The notes beneath the pieces are model-generated. The model was not told where the DNA came from, ran no database searches, and saw nothing but the letters and a program-made list of their open reading frames with translations. 64,000 nucleotides of DNA from Mixta gaviniae (GTDB lineage Bacteria > Pseudomonadota > Gammaproteobacteria > Enterobacterales > Enterobacteriaceae). This document shows positions 18,552 through 27,251 of the stretch, in pieces (the first letter of the stretch is position 1; each line of letters opens with the position of its first letter). The stretch spans positions 2,418,001 through 2,482,000 of the forward strand of contig NZ_CP026377.1 of NCBI RefSeq assembly GCF_002953195.1. Reading direction: 5' to 3'. Both the position numbers and the translations under genes were made by a program.

Positions 18552-19586
18552 GTCGCCGCGCTGCCACAGCTTCATTAGCTGACGCGCAGCGCTGTCGGCG
18601 GCGCTCTGCGTAAAGCGATCCATCAGCTTTTTACGCCGCGTATAGCGCACATTGACCACATGATACTGCTCCATGTGCGCAATAATAATATCGTCGCTGG
18701 TACCCAGCGCGTCGACCAGCTTTTTCTCCAGCGCCTGGCTGCCGTACCAGTATTCGCCGGTCGCCACCTGATCGATATCCAGCACCGGTCGCATTTGCTG
18801 AACGAAGGTTTTAAACAGCTGGTGCGTTTCGTTTAAATCTTCGCGGAATTTATTGCGGCCCTGCTCGGTATTTTCGCCGAACAGCGTCAGGGTGCGCTTA
18901 TATTCGCCGGCGGTATGCAGCTCGACATCGATATCATTGCGCTTCAGCAGACGATTAAAGTTCGGCACCTGCGCCACGACGCCGATCGAGCCGATAATGG
19001 CAAAAGGGGCGGCAATGATGCGATCGGCCACACAGGCCATCATATAGCCGCCGCTGGCGGCGACCTTATCCACCGCAACCGTCAGGCGGATATTTTTTTC
19101 ACGCAGCCGCTGCAGCTGTGATGCCGCCAGGCCGTAGCCATGGACAACGCCGCCGGGGCTTTCCAGCCGCAGCAATACCTCATCCTGTTCGCGTGCCACC
19201 GCCATCACTGCGGAGATCTCTTCGCGCAGCGACGATACTTCGCCGGCGTCCATGCTGCCTTTAAAATCCAGCACGTAAAGCGTCGGCTTGTTATCTTCGC
19301 GCGGCAGCCCCTGCTTCGCGCGCTGCTTCGCCGCCTTCGCTTCCTGTTTCTGCTTTTTCTTTTCCGCTTTCTGTCGCAGCTTTTGCTCATGCGGCGGCAG
19401 CGCCGCCAGCTGCATCTCATTTTTCATTTCGCGGTAGCGCTCGTTAAGCTGGGCGACCTGAAGCTGGCCAGCCCGTCCGCGCTTGCGCTGCGTCACATTG
19501 ACTAAAATAATGGCAATCGCCGCGATGGCGACGACAACGGTAATCACTTTCGCTAAAAACAGGGCATACCAAAAGAGTAAATCCAT
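18537..19586 (-). CDS. sohB: Inner-membrane peptidase SohB (S49 family)
   Basis: A signal-peptide-peptidase-A-like serine protease of 349 aa, the E. coli length. An N-terminal membrane helix (about 8-30) is followed by a Lys/Gln/Arg-rich coiled region (about 55-100) and a ClpP-like S49 domain with the nucleophile in AASGGYMMACVADRI and RLESPGGVVHGYG upstream. The periplasmic role is poorly defined; multicopy sohB suppresses degP loss in E. coli. The 3' end carries a 13-bp tandem duplication that straddles the stop codon. Confidence 0.94.
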   Translation of the reverse strand: MDLLFWYALFLAKVITVVVAIAAIAIILVNVTQRKRGRAGQLQVAQLNERYREMKNEMQLAALPPHEQKLRQKAEKKKQKQEAKAAKQRAKQGLPREDNKPTLYVLDFKGSMDAGEVSSLREEISAVMAVAREQDEVLLRLESPGGVVHGYGLAASQLQRLREKNIRLTVAVDKVAASGGYMMACVADRIIAAPFAIIGSIGVVAQVPNFNRLLKRNDIDVELHTAGEYKRTLTLFGENTEQGRNKFREDLNETHQLFKTFVQQMRPVLDIDQVATGEYWYGSQALEKKLVDALGTSDDIIIAHMEQYHVVNVRYTRRKKLMDRFTQSAADSAARQLMKLWQRGDKPLL

Positions 19587-19781
19587 GCGTTCCGCCTTTG
19601 CTTATTTCCTTTCTGAAACCAGAGCGTAGTGTAGCCGAGTCGGTCCGCTTCGTCGCCTGTAAAGCAGCGCGGCGCCCGAAATGGCGGCGGCGACATTGAA
19701 CTGAAAAGCGTTTTCAGGCATAACACCCCCATTAGCCGCCCTCAGCACCCTGCTGAGTGATTATTCGCCGAGGAAGACGTT

Positions 19782-20543
19782 TTGCATTATCAACCGAAAA
19801 GCGACCTGCTTGATCACCACATTATTCTTGTTACCGGCGCCAGCGACGGTATCGGCCGCGAGGCGGCATTAACCTACGCCCGCTATGGCGCCCAGGTTAT
19901 TTTGCTGGGCCGTAACGCAGAGAAGCTGCAGCGCGTCAGCGATGAAATCAGCGCGCTGGGGAAAGCCGCCCCGCTGGTTCGCCTGCTCGATCTGGCGCAG
20001 GCGACGCCAGAAAGCTGTCAGGCGTTTGCCGACGAGCTGGCGCAGCAGGTGCCGCGCCTTGACGGCGTGCTGCACAACGCCGGCCTGCTGGGTGAGATCG
20101 TGCCGCTGGCCGATCTCGCGCCGGAGATCTGGCAACAGGTGATGCGCGTTAACGTCGACACCACCTTTTTCCTGACCCAGGCGCTGCTGCCGCTGCTGCT
20201 GAAATCGGAGGCGGGTTCGCTGGTATTCACCAGCTCCAGCGTCGGCCGCATCGGGCGTTCCGGCTGGGGCGCCTATGCGGTATCGAAGTTCGCCACCGAA
20301 GGGATGATGCAGGTGCTGGCGGAAGAGTATAAAAACCGCAACCTGCGGGTAAACTGCATTAATCCAGGCGGAACACGCACTAACATGCGCGCCAGCGCCT
20401 TCCCGGAAGAGGATGCCGGCAAGCTAAAAACGCCGGCGGAAATCATGCCGATCTATCTCTACCTGATGGGCGACGACAGCCGCCGCAAAACCGGCATTAG
20501 CTTCGACGCGCAACCGGGGCGCAAGCCGGGGCCGGCGGAATAA
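19782..20543 (+). CDS. yciK: Short-chain dehydrogenase/reductase YciK
   Basis: A 253-aa classical SDR with a Rossmann NAD(P) motif (VTGASDGIGREAA, about 18-30), HNAG (about 98-101), catalytic Ser in FTSSSVGR and the YAVSK Tyr-Lys pair. The tail DDSRRKTGISFDAQPGRKPG is diagnostic of YciK. The start codon is TTG (19782), which restores the conserved N terminus MHYQPKSDLL; GAGGA lies about 8 bases upstream. The substrate is not established. It overlaps btuR by one base (TAATG) and so is coupled to it, as in E. coli. Confidence 0.95.
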   Translation: MHYQPKSDLLDHHIILVTGASDGIGREAALTYARYGAQVILLGRNAEKLQRVSDEISALGKAAPLVRLLDLAQATPESCQAFADELAQQVPRLDGVLHNAGLLGEIVPLADLAPEIWQQVMRVNVDTTFFLTQALLPLLLKSEAGSLVFTSSSVGRIGRSGWGAYAVSKFATEGMMQVLAEEYKNRNLRVNCINPGGTRTNMRASAFPEEDAGKLKTPAEIMPIYLYLMGDDSRRKTGISFDAQPGRKPGPAE

Positions 20544-21133
20544 TGGCGCAGGATCGTCACCAGCAGCGGCAGCAGCGCCTGAAGGAACAGGTCGACGCCC
20601 GCATCGCCGCCGCCAGCGAAACGCGCGGCATTCTGATGGTGTTCACCGGCAACGGCAAAGGGAAAACCACCGCCGCCTTCGGTACCGCCGCGCGCGCCGT
20701 CGGGCACCATAAAAAAGTGGGCGTGATCCAGTTTATTAAGGGCGAGTGGCCGAACGGCGAACGTAATCTGCTGGAGCCGCACGGGGTCGAATTTCAGGTG
20801 ATGGCCACCGGCTTTACCTGGGAAACGCAGGATCGCACAGCGGATACCCGCGCCTGCCTGGCTGTCTGGCAGCATGCGCAGCGGATGCTACGCGATGAGA
20901 CGCTCGATTTGGTGGTACTGGATGAGTTGACCTATATGGTCAGTTTCGACTATCTGCCGCTGGAAGAGGTGTTGAGCGCGCTGCGTCAGCGTCCTGCCCA
21001 GCAGAGCGTGATCATTACCGGCCGCGGCTGTCACCGCGATATTCTGGCGCTGGCCGACACCGTCAGCGAAATGCGCCCGGTGAAGCACGCCTTTGATGCC
21101 GGCATTCAGGCGCAGCAGGGCATTGACTGGTAG
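20543..21133 (+). CDS. btuR: Cob(I)yrinic acid a,c-diamide adenosyltransferase
   Basis: CobA-type ATP:corrinoid adenosyltransferase that makes adenosylcobalamin from corrinoids. The 196 aa match E. coli BtuR in length. The P-loop GNGKGKTTAAFG lies at about 36-47, and VGVIQFIKGEW and LVVLDELTYM follow. Its ATG overlaps the yciK stop by one base. No cobalamin synthesis genes are nearby, consistent with a salvage role. Confidence 0.96.
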   Translation: MAQDRHQQRQQRLKEQVDARIAAASETRGILMVFTGNGKGKTTAAFGTAARAVGHHKKVGVIQFIKGEWPNGERNLLEPHGVEFQVMATGFTWETQDRTADTRACLAVWQHAQRMLRDETLDLVVLDELTYMVSFDYLPLEEVLSALRQRPAQQSVIITGRGCHRDILALADTVSEMRPVKHAFDAGIQAQQGIDW

Positions 21134-21148
21134 CCAATAAAAAGGCGC

Positions 21149-21182
21149 CCCCGCCGCTTTGCTTTTGCGAAGCGGAGGCGGG
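21149..21182 (+). terminator. Hairpin downstream of btuR
   Basis: CCCGCC-G-CTTT pairs with AAG-CGG-AGGCGGG around a GCTTTTGCG centre, 16 bases after the btuR stop. Only GGTTAATC follows, so it may act together with the next hairpin. Confidence 0.5.
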
Positions 21183-21210
21183 TTAATCAAACACCGCCCC
21201 TTTGAAAGGT

Positions 21211-21239
21211 AAAAAGGCATCCCGGAGGATGCCTTTTTT
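21211..21239. terminator. Bidirectional terminator between btuR and rluB
   Basis: GGCATCC-CGG-AGGATGCC-type stem (21216-21233) with five A before and six T after, so it can serve both converging transcripts. Confidence 0.9.
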
Positions 21240-21259
21240 ATGCGCCGCGTTTGGTTTAA

Positions 21260-22126
21260 TTAACCACGCTTTGCCGGACGGCGATTGTTGCCCAGCTGCG
21301 CATGACGCTTCACGGCACGACGGATCTGGTTCGCCTTGGTGCGGCGGCGATCTTTTTCCACCGGCACTTTGCTGATGCTTTCCGGCGGCAGCTCTACCAG
21401 CTCGCGCAGGTAGTTGACCGGCTGCAGATCCAGTTCGGTCCAGCCGCCACGCGGCAGGCCCTTCGGCAGCGTGATGTCACCGTAGCGCACGCGGATCAGG
21501 CGGCTAACCTGCACGCCGACCGCTTCCCACAGGCGACGCACTTCACGGTTACGCCCTTCGGTCAGAGTGACGCTATACCACTGGTTCATGCCTTCGCCGC
21601 CGGTGAACTTGATGGTGCGGAACGAGGCCGGACCATCTTCCAGCTGGACGCCCTGGCTCAGCTGACGGATTTTCGTATCGTCAACCTGACCGAACACGCG
21701 CACCGCATATTCACGCTCAACTTCGCGGCTCGGGTGCATCAGGCGATTCGCCAGCTCACCGTCGGTGGTGAACAGCAGCAGGCCGCAGGTATTGACGTCC
21801 AGGCGCCCTACCGCGATCCAGCGCGCGCCACGCAGGCGCGGCAGGCGATCGAACACTGTCGGACGGCCTTCCGGATCATTACGGGTGCAAAGCTCCCCTT
21901 CCGGCTTGTAGTACGCCAGGACGCGGCAGACCTGCTGGGCGGATTCGCTGATGGAGACCACATGGCCGTCGATACGGATTTTCACCGTGGCGTTGGGCTC
22001 GATACGATCGCCCAGCGTTGCCAGTTTGCCGTCGACGCTGATGCGTCCGGCAGAGATCATTGCTTCAATTTCACGACGCGAACCATGACCGGCCCGCGCC
22101 AACACTTTTTGTAACTTTTCGCTCAT
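21260..22126 (-). CDS. rluB: 23S rRNA pseudouridine(2605) synthase
   Basis: RsuA-family pseudouridine synthase that modifies U2605 of 23S rRNA. The 288-aa protein has an N-terminal S4 RNA-binding domain ([20 protein letters not shown], 2-60) and a catalytic domain with the active aspartate in [21 protein letters not shown]-type motif appears as [15 protein letters not shown] basic tail ([16 protein letters not shown]) ends the protein, slightly shorter than E. coli (291). It is monocistronic, convergent with btuR. Confidence 0.96.
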   Translation of the reverse strand: MSEKLQKVLARAGHGSRREIEAMISAGRISVDGKLATLGDRIEPNATVKIRIDGHVVSISESAQQVCRVLAYYKPEGELCTRNDPEGRPTVFDRLPRLRGARWIAVGRLDVNTCGLLLFTTDGELANRLMHPSREVEREYAVRVFGQVDDTKIRQLSQGVQLEDGPASFRTIKFTGGEGMNQWYSVTLTEGRNREVRRLWEAVGVQVSRLIRVRYGDITLPKGLPRGGWTELDLQPVNYLRELVELPPESISKVPVEKDRRRTKANQIRRAVKRHAQLGNNRRPAKRG

Positions 22127-22654
22127 TGAGCTGCCTCGCTGTCGCCTTCACAGGCGTCGTTTGTTGCTTCTGTCACGGCGTGGCGAGCCATGACCTGAAA
22201 GGAGGGATTGCCTGAGTCGCGGCTTTTTCCAGCGTCCCGGGACAATGTGGCCGCACAGTATACATGAAGTTTAGCGACTTGCCCGCGTTTCCTGACGGCG
22301 GCTGTAGTTTTCTCTGGCGCTGCCGATAACCTGAATACGCTGATGGCTTTTTAACCGGCCTGGCGGGCGCGGAAAAGGGTGGTCCGGCGCGCGGCGCGCA
22401 AAAAACACCCTAAACCAGGGTCGAGTTGTTTATATTCTGACCACGGGTAGAATAAACGCCGCTGAAAAAGCGACTTATGCACTTCAACAGAAAGCGCGCG
22501 CTTTAATAACAACAGGTTTATCTGTTTTCTTGCGGTTTTTTATATCAACGAGCCGGTCATAAACCGGCATTAAGCGCCTTTATCCGGCGCCTGACTTGTA
22601 CGCCTGCGATCTTCACCAGGGGTTTATCGGCGTACCCGAACATGCGTAATAATA
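22127..22654. other. 528-base intergenic region between rluB and the trypsin-like lipoprotein gene
   Basis: In E. coli yciQ lies hereabouts; no remnant is visible. The right half is AT-richer and holds a 6-bp hairpin GCCGGT/ACCGGC (22552-22568). No gene or convincing promoter could be assigned. The downstream lipoprotein gene lacks a good ribosome site. Confidence 0.5.
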
Positions 22655-23284
22655 ATGAAAATTCGTGCTTTATTAGCGGCAACGGCGATGCTGTTGCTGT
22701 CGGGCTGCTCTGTCGGCCATTATGAATACAGTCGCGAGGCGATGAACCGCGTCGACATGAACTTCACCGGCATTCCCACCATTTTAGGCCTCGGCACGCT
22801 CGGCACCAGCATTCCGCTGACGCCAGAATATAGCCTCACCGCGGCGCACGTTGCCAAATATTCGGTGCAGCGTGTTAAGGCCTGGCATCCCTATTGCGAT
22901 CTGGCGATCGTGTATCATAAAAACGACATGAAAACCCTGCCGGTGTTCCGTCCCGGTCGCGTCGGCGATAGCGTTAAAATGTACGGTTACAGCTTTATTT
23001 CCGCCATGCCGGTCGCCTCCAGCGGCGTCAACCTGGCGCGTACCGCCATTCGCAACAGCTGGAATAAAGCGCCCTGTATGGCGATGGCGTCAAATGCGGG
23101 TGTGGTGCAGGGCATGTCTGGCGGCGCGGTCTACAATCAGGATGATTCTATCGGCGGCGTGATTGTCGGCTACAGCAAACAGATAAAAAACCGACGTACG
23201 GATAAGGTCATCCTGAAGGATGTTTCCCTCTATATTCCCTACGCCGATTTTAAAGCCTGGCTGGAAGCGTCTATCTCTTCATAA
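22655..23284 (+). CDS. Predicted trypsin-like serine protease lipoprotein
   Basis: A 209-aa protein with a lipoprotein signal peptide (lipobox LLSGC, lipidated C18). The mature part shows the order of a chymotrypsin-type triad: H65 in LTAAHVA, D82 in YCDLAIV, S155 in VQGMSGGAVYN. C81 and C141 could form a disulfide. I see no PDZ domain, so it is not DegP/DegQ-like. The serine context MSGGAVYN resembles the GNSGGPL motif of S1 peptidases but deviates (Met for Asn or Asp). No standard ribosome site precedes the ATG. It occupies the yciQ position of E. coli. Envelope proteolysis is inferred; the specific function is unknown. Confidence 0.8.
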   Translation: MKIRALLAATAMLLLSGCSVGHYEYSREAMNRVDMNFTGIPTILGLGTLGTSIPLTPEYSLTAAHVAKYSVQRVKAWHPYCDLAIVYHKNDMKTLPVFRPGRVGDSVKMYGYSFISAMPVASSGVNLARTAIRNSWNKAPCMAMASNAGVVQGMSGGAVYNQDDSIGGVIVGYSKQIKNRRTDKVILKDVSLYIPYADFKAWLEASISS

Positions 23285-23309
23285 CCGGCCGGCATGCGGC
23301 CGGTCGGCG

Positions 23310-23930
23310 TTAACGGAAGGGACGGCTGTCACCTACGCCTTCGCGGATCACTTCCGGCGCATCGCTGGTTAAATCGACCACCGTGGTCGGCTGCTGTCCC
23401 AGCGTGCCGCCGTCGATAATCAGATCGACCAGCTTGCCGATGCGATCCTCAATCTCTTCCGGATCGGACTCGGTAAAATCGTTGCCCGGCAGCATCAGCG
23501 AAGTGGACATCATCGGCTCGTTGAGCGCTTCCAGCAGGGCCAGCGCCACCGGATTGGACGGCACGCGCAGGCCGATAGTTTTACGTTTATCGTTCATCAG
23601 CCGGCGCGGCACCTCTTTCGTCCCTTTCAGAATAAAGGTGTAGCTGCCCGGCGTATTGTTCTTAATCAGGCGAAACGCGCTGTTATCGACATGCGCATAG
23701 GTCGACAGCTCAGAGAGATCGCGGCAAACCAGCGTAAAGTTGTGGTTGCCATCCAGCTGACGGATGCGGCAGATGCGCTCCATGGCGTTTTTATCCTCCA
23801 GCCGACAGCCCAGCGCATAACCGGAATCGGTGGGATAAACAATCACGCCGCCTTTATTCAGGGCGTCCACCGCCTGACCGATCAGACGCGGCTGCGGATT
23901 ATCGGGATGAATATGGAACATTTGACTCAT
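23310..23930 (-). CDS. yciO: YciO, Sua5/YciO/YrdC family protein
   Basis: A 206-aa YrdC-fold protein related to the L-threonylcarbamoyladenylate synthases TsaC and Sua5. Visible family features are GGVIVYPTDSGYALGC (about 27-42), KNTPGSYTFILKGT (as KNNTPGSYTFIL) and GLRVPSNPV. E. coli YciO has the same length and low threonylcarbamoyl-adenylation activity; its biological role is unclear. The gene follows rnm by 13 bases, so both are probably cotranscribed, as in E. coli. Confidence 0.95.
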   Translation of the reverse strand: MSQMFHIHPDNPQPRLIGQAVDALNKGGVIVYPTDSGYALGCRLEDKNAMERICRIRQLDGNHNFTLVCRDLSELSTYAHVDNSAFRLIKNNTPGSYTFILKGTKEVPRRLMNDKRKTIGLRVPSNPVALALLEALNEPMMSTSLMLPGNDFTESDPEEIEDRIGKLVDLIIDGGTLGQQPTTVVDLTSDAPEVIREGVGDSRPFR

Positions 23931-23943
23931 AGCTAACCTCTTG

Positions 23944-24828
23944 TCACCTCTCCGTGGGCGGCATCAGCGCGGGAAAACGGCTCCAGACGGCATCAACGCC
24001 GCCCGGCAGCCAAAGTTTCTTGCCCAGCTCGATCCACGGACAGGGTTGGTGAAAATCAGAGCCCTGCGACGCCGCCAGATTATATTCCTGCGCGTAGCGT
24101 CCCAGCTGGCTGCGTTCGTTTGGCGGTTGCTGGCACTGCGCCACCTCCATCGCGTCACCGCCGATATCGGCGAAATGCGCGATCAGGCGCTTCAGCCATT
24201 TGGCGGACAACCCGTAACGTCCGGGATGTGCCAGTACCGCATAACCGCCGGAATGATGAATAGCATCAACGGCTTGTTTAATTGTACACCATTGTGGCGG
24301 CGCGTAGCCGGTTTTGCCGCGCGCCAGATAGTGCTTAAAGACATTCGCCATATTATCGGCCTTGCCCTGGGCTATCAGCCAGCGAGCGAAGTGTCCGCGC
24401 GTAATGGCGCCGCCTTCGGCCAGCGCCAGCGATCCTTCCAGCGCGCCGGGAATATGCGCCTTCTCCAGCCGCTCCGCCATCAGGCGGGCGCGCGCCAGAC
24501 GGCATTCGGTCTGCCCCGCCAGGAAATCGACGATCGTAGGATGCACAGGATCGATGCCGAGCCCCACAATATGGATTTCGTGATTTTCCCACAGCGTTGA
24601 GGCTTCAACGCCGTTAATCAGATGCAGCGGGAGCTGCTGCGTCGCAATCGCTTCCCGGGCGGCCGCCAGGCCCGCCACGCTGTCGTGATCGGTGATTGCC
24701 AGCACGCCAACGCGCATCTCGACGGCGCGCCGCACCAGCTCGGCCGGCGTCAGCAGGCCGTCCGACGCGCGGGTGTGGCTGTGCAAATCATAAAGGGGAA
24801 AAGCGCTTAGCGACGTTGTTGCAGTCAA
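23944..24828 (-). CDS. rnm: RNase AM (YciV), PHP-domain 5'-3' exonuclease
   Basis: A 294-aa PHP-family phosphoesterase that trims the 5' ends of 5S and 23S rRNA and hydrolyses short oligonucleotides in E. coli. Metal-ligand motifs of the PHP domain are visible: DLHSHTRASDG (about 14-24), AITDHDSVAG, NGVEAS, HIVGLGID, LAHPGRYGLS and SQGSDFHQ. It is divergent from the trp operon and upstream of yciO. Its promoter must share the 120-base gap with the trp control region. Confidence 0.95.
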   Translation of the reverse strand: MTATTSLSAFPLYDLHSHTRASDGLLTPAELVRRAVEMRVGVLAITDHDSVAGLAAAREAIATQQLPLHLINGVEASTLWENHEIHIVGLGIDPVHPTIVDFLAGQTECRLARARLMAERLEKAHIPGALEGSLALAEGGAITRGHFARWLIAQGKADNMANVFKHYLARGKTGYAPPQWCTIKQAVDAIHHSGGYAVLAHPGRYGLSAKWLKRLIAHFADIGGDAMEVAQCQQPPNERSQLGRYAQEYNLAASQGSDFHQPCPWIELGKKLWLPGGVDAVWSRFPALMPPTER

Positions 24829-24893
24829 AATAACTCCTGAGAAACATAAAGATTCGACGCATCATAGCGGATTAACCGCTATATAAAAAAGTA

Positions 24894-24937
24894 TTGACAT
24901 TCCCGCCGTGAACCCGTTAACTAGTACATAAGTTCAC
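24894..24937 (+). promoter_or_regulatory. trp promoter and TrpR operator
   Basis: TTGACA (24894-24899), a 17-bp spacer and TTAACT (24917-24922) match the E. coli trp promoter hexamers exactly. The TrpR operator overlaps the -10: the right half TTAACTAGTAC is intact, while the left half reads GAACCCG where E. coli has GAACTAG, so one CTAG contact is lost. Confidence 0.9.
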
Positions 24938-24949
24938 GCGAGGGTGTCC

Positions 24950-25024
24950 ATGATGATGTTTAACCACGAATTGATCACTGGCTGGTGGCGCGCTTCTGCT
25001 GAAGGGCGACGACGTCACGCATAA
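24950..25024 (+). CDS. trpL: trp operon leader peptide
   Basis: A 24-codon leader, MMMFNHELITGWWRASAEGR then RRHA, with tandem Trp codons at positions 12-13. GAGGGTG lies upstream; any of three consecutive ATGs (24950, 24953, 24956) could serve, and I give the first. Ribosome stalling at the Trp codons controls the downstream attenuator: scarce charged tRNA-Trp lets the operon be read. E. coli TrpL has 14 residues; this one has a longer Arg-rich tail. Confidence 0.9.
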   Translation: MMMFNHELITGWWRASAEGRRRHA

Positions 25025-25044
25025 CGATCACATGCTGATACCCG

Positions 25045-25072
25045 AGCCCGCCCATGACGCGGGCTTTTTTTT
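25045..25072 (+). terminator. trp attenuator terminator
   Basis: AGCCCGC/GCGGGCT stem (25045-25051 with 25059-25065) followed by eight T residues, 20 bases after the leader stop codon. This is the regulated 3:4 hairpin. Confidence 0.93.
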
Positions 25073-25095
25073 GAGCGAATTTCAGAGAACCGATT

Positions 25096-26658
25096 ATGTT
25101 GAATGCGAAACCACAATTAAAACTGATTACCGGCTCGGCGCCCTACCGTGAAGATCCCGCTGCGGTGTTCCATCAGCTGTGCGGCGCGCGTCCGGCGACT
25201 TTGCTGCTGGAATCCGCAGATATCGACAGCAAACGCAACCTGAAAAGCCTGCTGATCGTCGACAGTGCGCTGCGCATCAGCGCGATGGGCAACCAGGTTA
25301 CCGTGCAGGCGCTGTCAGAGAACGGTGCGCAGCTGCTGCCGCTGCTCGATGCCGCCCTGCCGGCGGAGGTGAAAAATCAGCCGCGCCCCGATGGCCGCCT
25401 GCTCGATTTCCCGCAGACGCATGACGAACAGGATGAAGATTCCCGCCTGAAATCGCTGTCGGTATTTGACGCCCTGCGCATCATCGCCCAGCTGGTTAAG
25501 GCGCCGCAGGAGGAGCGCGAGGCGCTACTGCTCGGCGGCCTGTTCGCCTACGACCTGGTGGCGGGCTTCGAGCCGCTGCCGCCGCTGCGTAACGAGCAGC
25601 GCTGCCCCGATTACTGTTTCTATCTGGCGGAAACGCTGCTGGTCCTCGATCACCAGCGCCAGAGCGCGCGGCTGCAGGCCAGCCTGTTCGCGCCCTCCAC
25701 CAGCGAATTCCAGCGCCTGCAGCGCCGCATTCATCAGCTGCACGAGCAGATGCTGCAGCCGGCGCAGCCCCTGCCGGTGCAGCGCGTCGAAGAGATGGCG
25801 CTGAGCTGCAGCCAGAGCGACGAAGCGTACTGCGACGTGGTGCGCTCGATGCAGGACGCGATCCGTATCGGCGAAATATTCCAGGTGGTGCCGTCGCGTC
25901 GCTTCTCCCTGCCCTGTCCTTCGCCGCTGGCGGCCTATGAGACGCTGAAAAACAACAACCCCAGCCCCTATATGTTTTTTATGCAAGATAGCGACTTCAC
26001 GCTGTTCGGCGCCTCGCCGGAAAGCTCGCTGAAATATGATGCCGCCTCGCGCCAGATCGAAATTTACCCGATCGCCGGCTCGCGCCCGCGCGGCCGCCAC
26101 GCTGACGGCTCGCTGGATCGCGATCTCGACAGCCGCATCGAACTGGAGATGCGCACCGATCATAAAGAGCTGGCGGAACACCTGATGCTGGTTGACCTGG
26201 CACGTAACGATCTGGCGCGTATCTGCGAACCGGGCAGCCGCTACGTCGCCGACCTGACCAAAGTCGATCGCTACACCTTTATTATGCATCTGGTATCACG
26301 CGTCGTCGGCACGCTGCGCCACGACCTTGACGTGCTGCACGCCTATCGCGCCTGTATGAACATGGGTACCCTGAGCGGCGCGCCGAAAGTGCGCGCGATG
26401 CAGCTGATCGCTGGCGCGGAAGGCACACGCCGCGGCGCTTACGGCGGAGCCGTCGGCTACTTCACCGCCAGCGGCGATCTCGATACCTGCATCATTATCC
26501 GCTCCGCCTGGGTCGAGGATGGCATCGCCACCGTACAGGCAGGCGCCGGCGTGGTGCTTGATTCGCAGCCGCAGGCTGAGGCGGACGAAAGCCGCAATAA
26601 AGCGCGCGCTGTGCTGCGCGCTATCGCTACCGCACATCACTGCAAGGAGACGTTCTGA
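25096..26658 (+). CDS. trpE: Anthranilate synthase component I
   Basis: Large subunit of anthranilate synthase: chorismate plus ammonia from TrpG gives anthranilate. The 520 aa match E. coli TrpE. The feedback-inhibition motif LLES with S40 is intact, so the enzyme should be tryptophan-sensitive. The C-terminal chorismate-binding domain holds [19 protein letters not shown] and [11 protein letters not shown]. Its TGA overlaps the trpG ATG by one base, which couples production of the two subunits. Confidence 0.98.
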   Translation: MLNAKPQLKLITGSAPYREDPAAVFHQLCGARPATLLLESADIDSKRNLKSLLIVDSALRISAMGNQVTVQALSENGAQLLPLLDAALPAEVKNQPRPDGRLLDFPQTHDEQDEDSRLKSLSVFDALRIIAQLVKAPQEEREALLLGGLFAYDLVAGFEPLPPLRNEQRCPDYCFYLAETLLVLDHQRQSARLQASLFAPSTSEFQRLQRRIHQLHEQMLQPAQPLPVQRVEEMALSCSQSDEAYCDVVRSMQDAIRIGEIFQVVPSRRFSLPCPSPLAAYETLKNNNPSPYMFFMQDSDFTLFGASPESSLKYDAASRQIEIYPIAGSRPRGRHADGSLDRDLDSRIELEMRTDHKELAEHLMLVDLARNDLARICEPGSRYVADLTKVDRYTFIMHLVSRVVGTLRHDLDVLHAYRACMNMGTLSGAPKVRAMQLIAGAEGTRRGAYGGAVGYFTASGDLDTCIIIRSAWVEDGIATVQAGAGVVLDSQPQAEADESRNKARAVLRAIATAHHCKETF

Positions 26659-27236
26659 TGGCCAATATCCTGCTGCTCGATAATATCGATTCCTTTACCT
26701 ACAACCTGGTCGATCAGCTGCGCACCTTTGGTCATCGCGTGGTGGTCTACCGCAACACCGTGGCGGCCGATACGCTGACTGAACGGCTGCAGCAGATGGA
26801 AAATCCGGTGCTGATGCTGTCGCCCGGGCCCGGCGCACCGGCGGACGCAGGCTGTATGCCTGAACTGCTGCGCCGGCTGCGCGGCCGCCTGCCGATTATC
26901 GGCATCTGCCTCGGGCATCAGGCGATTATCGAAGCCTACGGCGGCCGCGTCGGCCAGGCGGGCGAGATCCTGCACGGCAAAGCCTCAGCGATTACCCATG
27001 ACGAACAGCAGATGTTCGCCGGGTTAAGCAATCCGCTGCCGGTGGCGCGCTATCACTCGCTGGTAGGCAGTGATACGCCCGATGAGCTGGTGGTAAACGC
27101 CACCTTCAACGACATGGTGATGGCGGTGCGGCACGACGCCGACCGGGTGTGCGGCTTTCAGTTCCATCCGGAATCTATTCTGACCACGCAGGGCGCGCGC
27201 CTGCTGGAACAAACCCTGGCCTGGGCGCTGGCATAA
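26658..27236 (+). CDS. trpG: Anthranilate synthase component II (glutamine amidotransferase)
   Basis: A stand-alone class I glutamine amidotransferase of 192 aa that supplies ammonia to TrpE. The nucleophile C84 lies in GICLGHQAI, and His/Glu of the triad in FQFHPES; the oxyanion motif SPGPGAP is present. In E. coli this domain is fused to the anthranilate phosphoribosyltransferase (TrpGD). Here it ends at TAA 27236 and trpD starts 15 bases later with its own GGAGGAG site, as in Serratia and other unfused enterobacteria. Confidence 0.96.
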   Translation: MANILLLDNIDSFTYNLVDQLRTFGHRVVVYRNTVAADTLTERLQQMENPVLMLSPGPGAPADAGCMPELLRRLRGRLPIIGICLGHQAIIEAYGGRVGQAGEILHGKASAITHDEQQMFAGLSNPLPVARYHSLVGSDTPDELVVNATFNDMVMAVRHDADRVCGFQFHPESILTTQGARLLEQTLAWALA

Positions 27237-27251
27237 GCGGAGGAGAACGCG

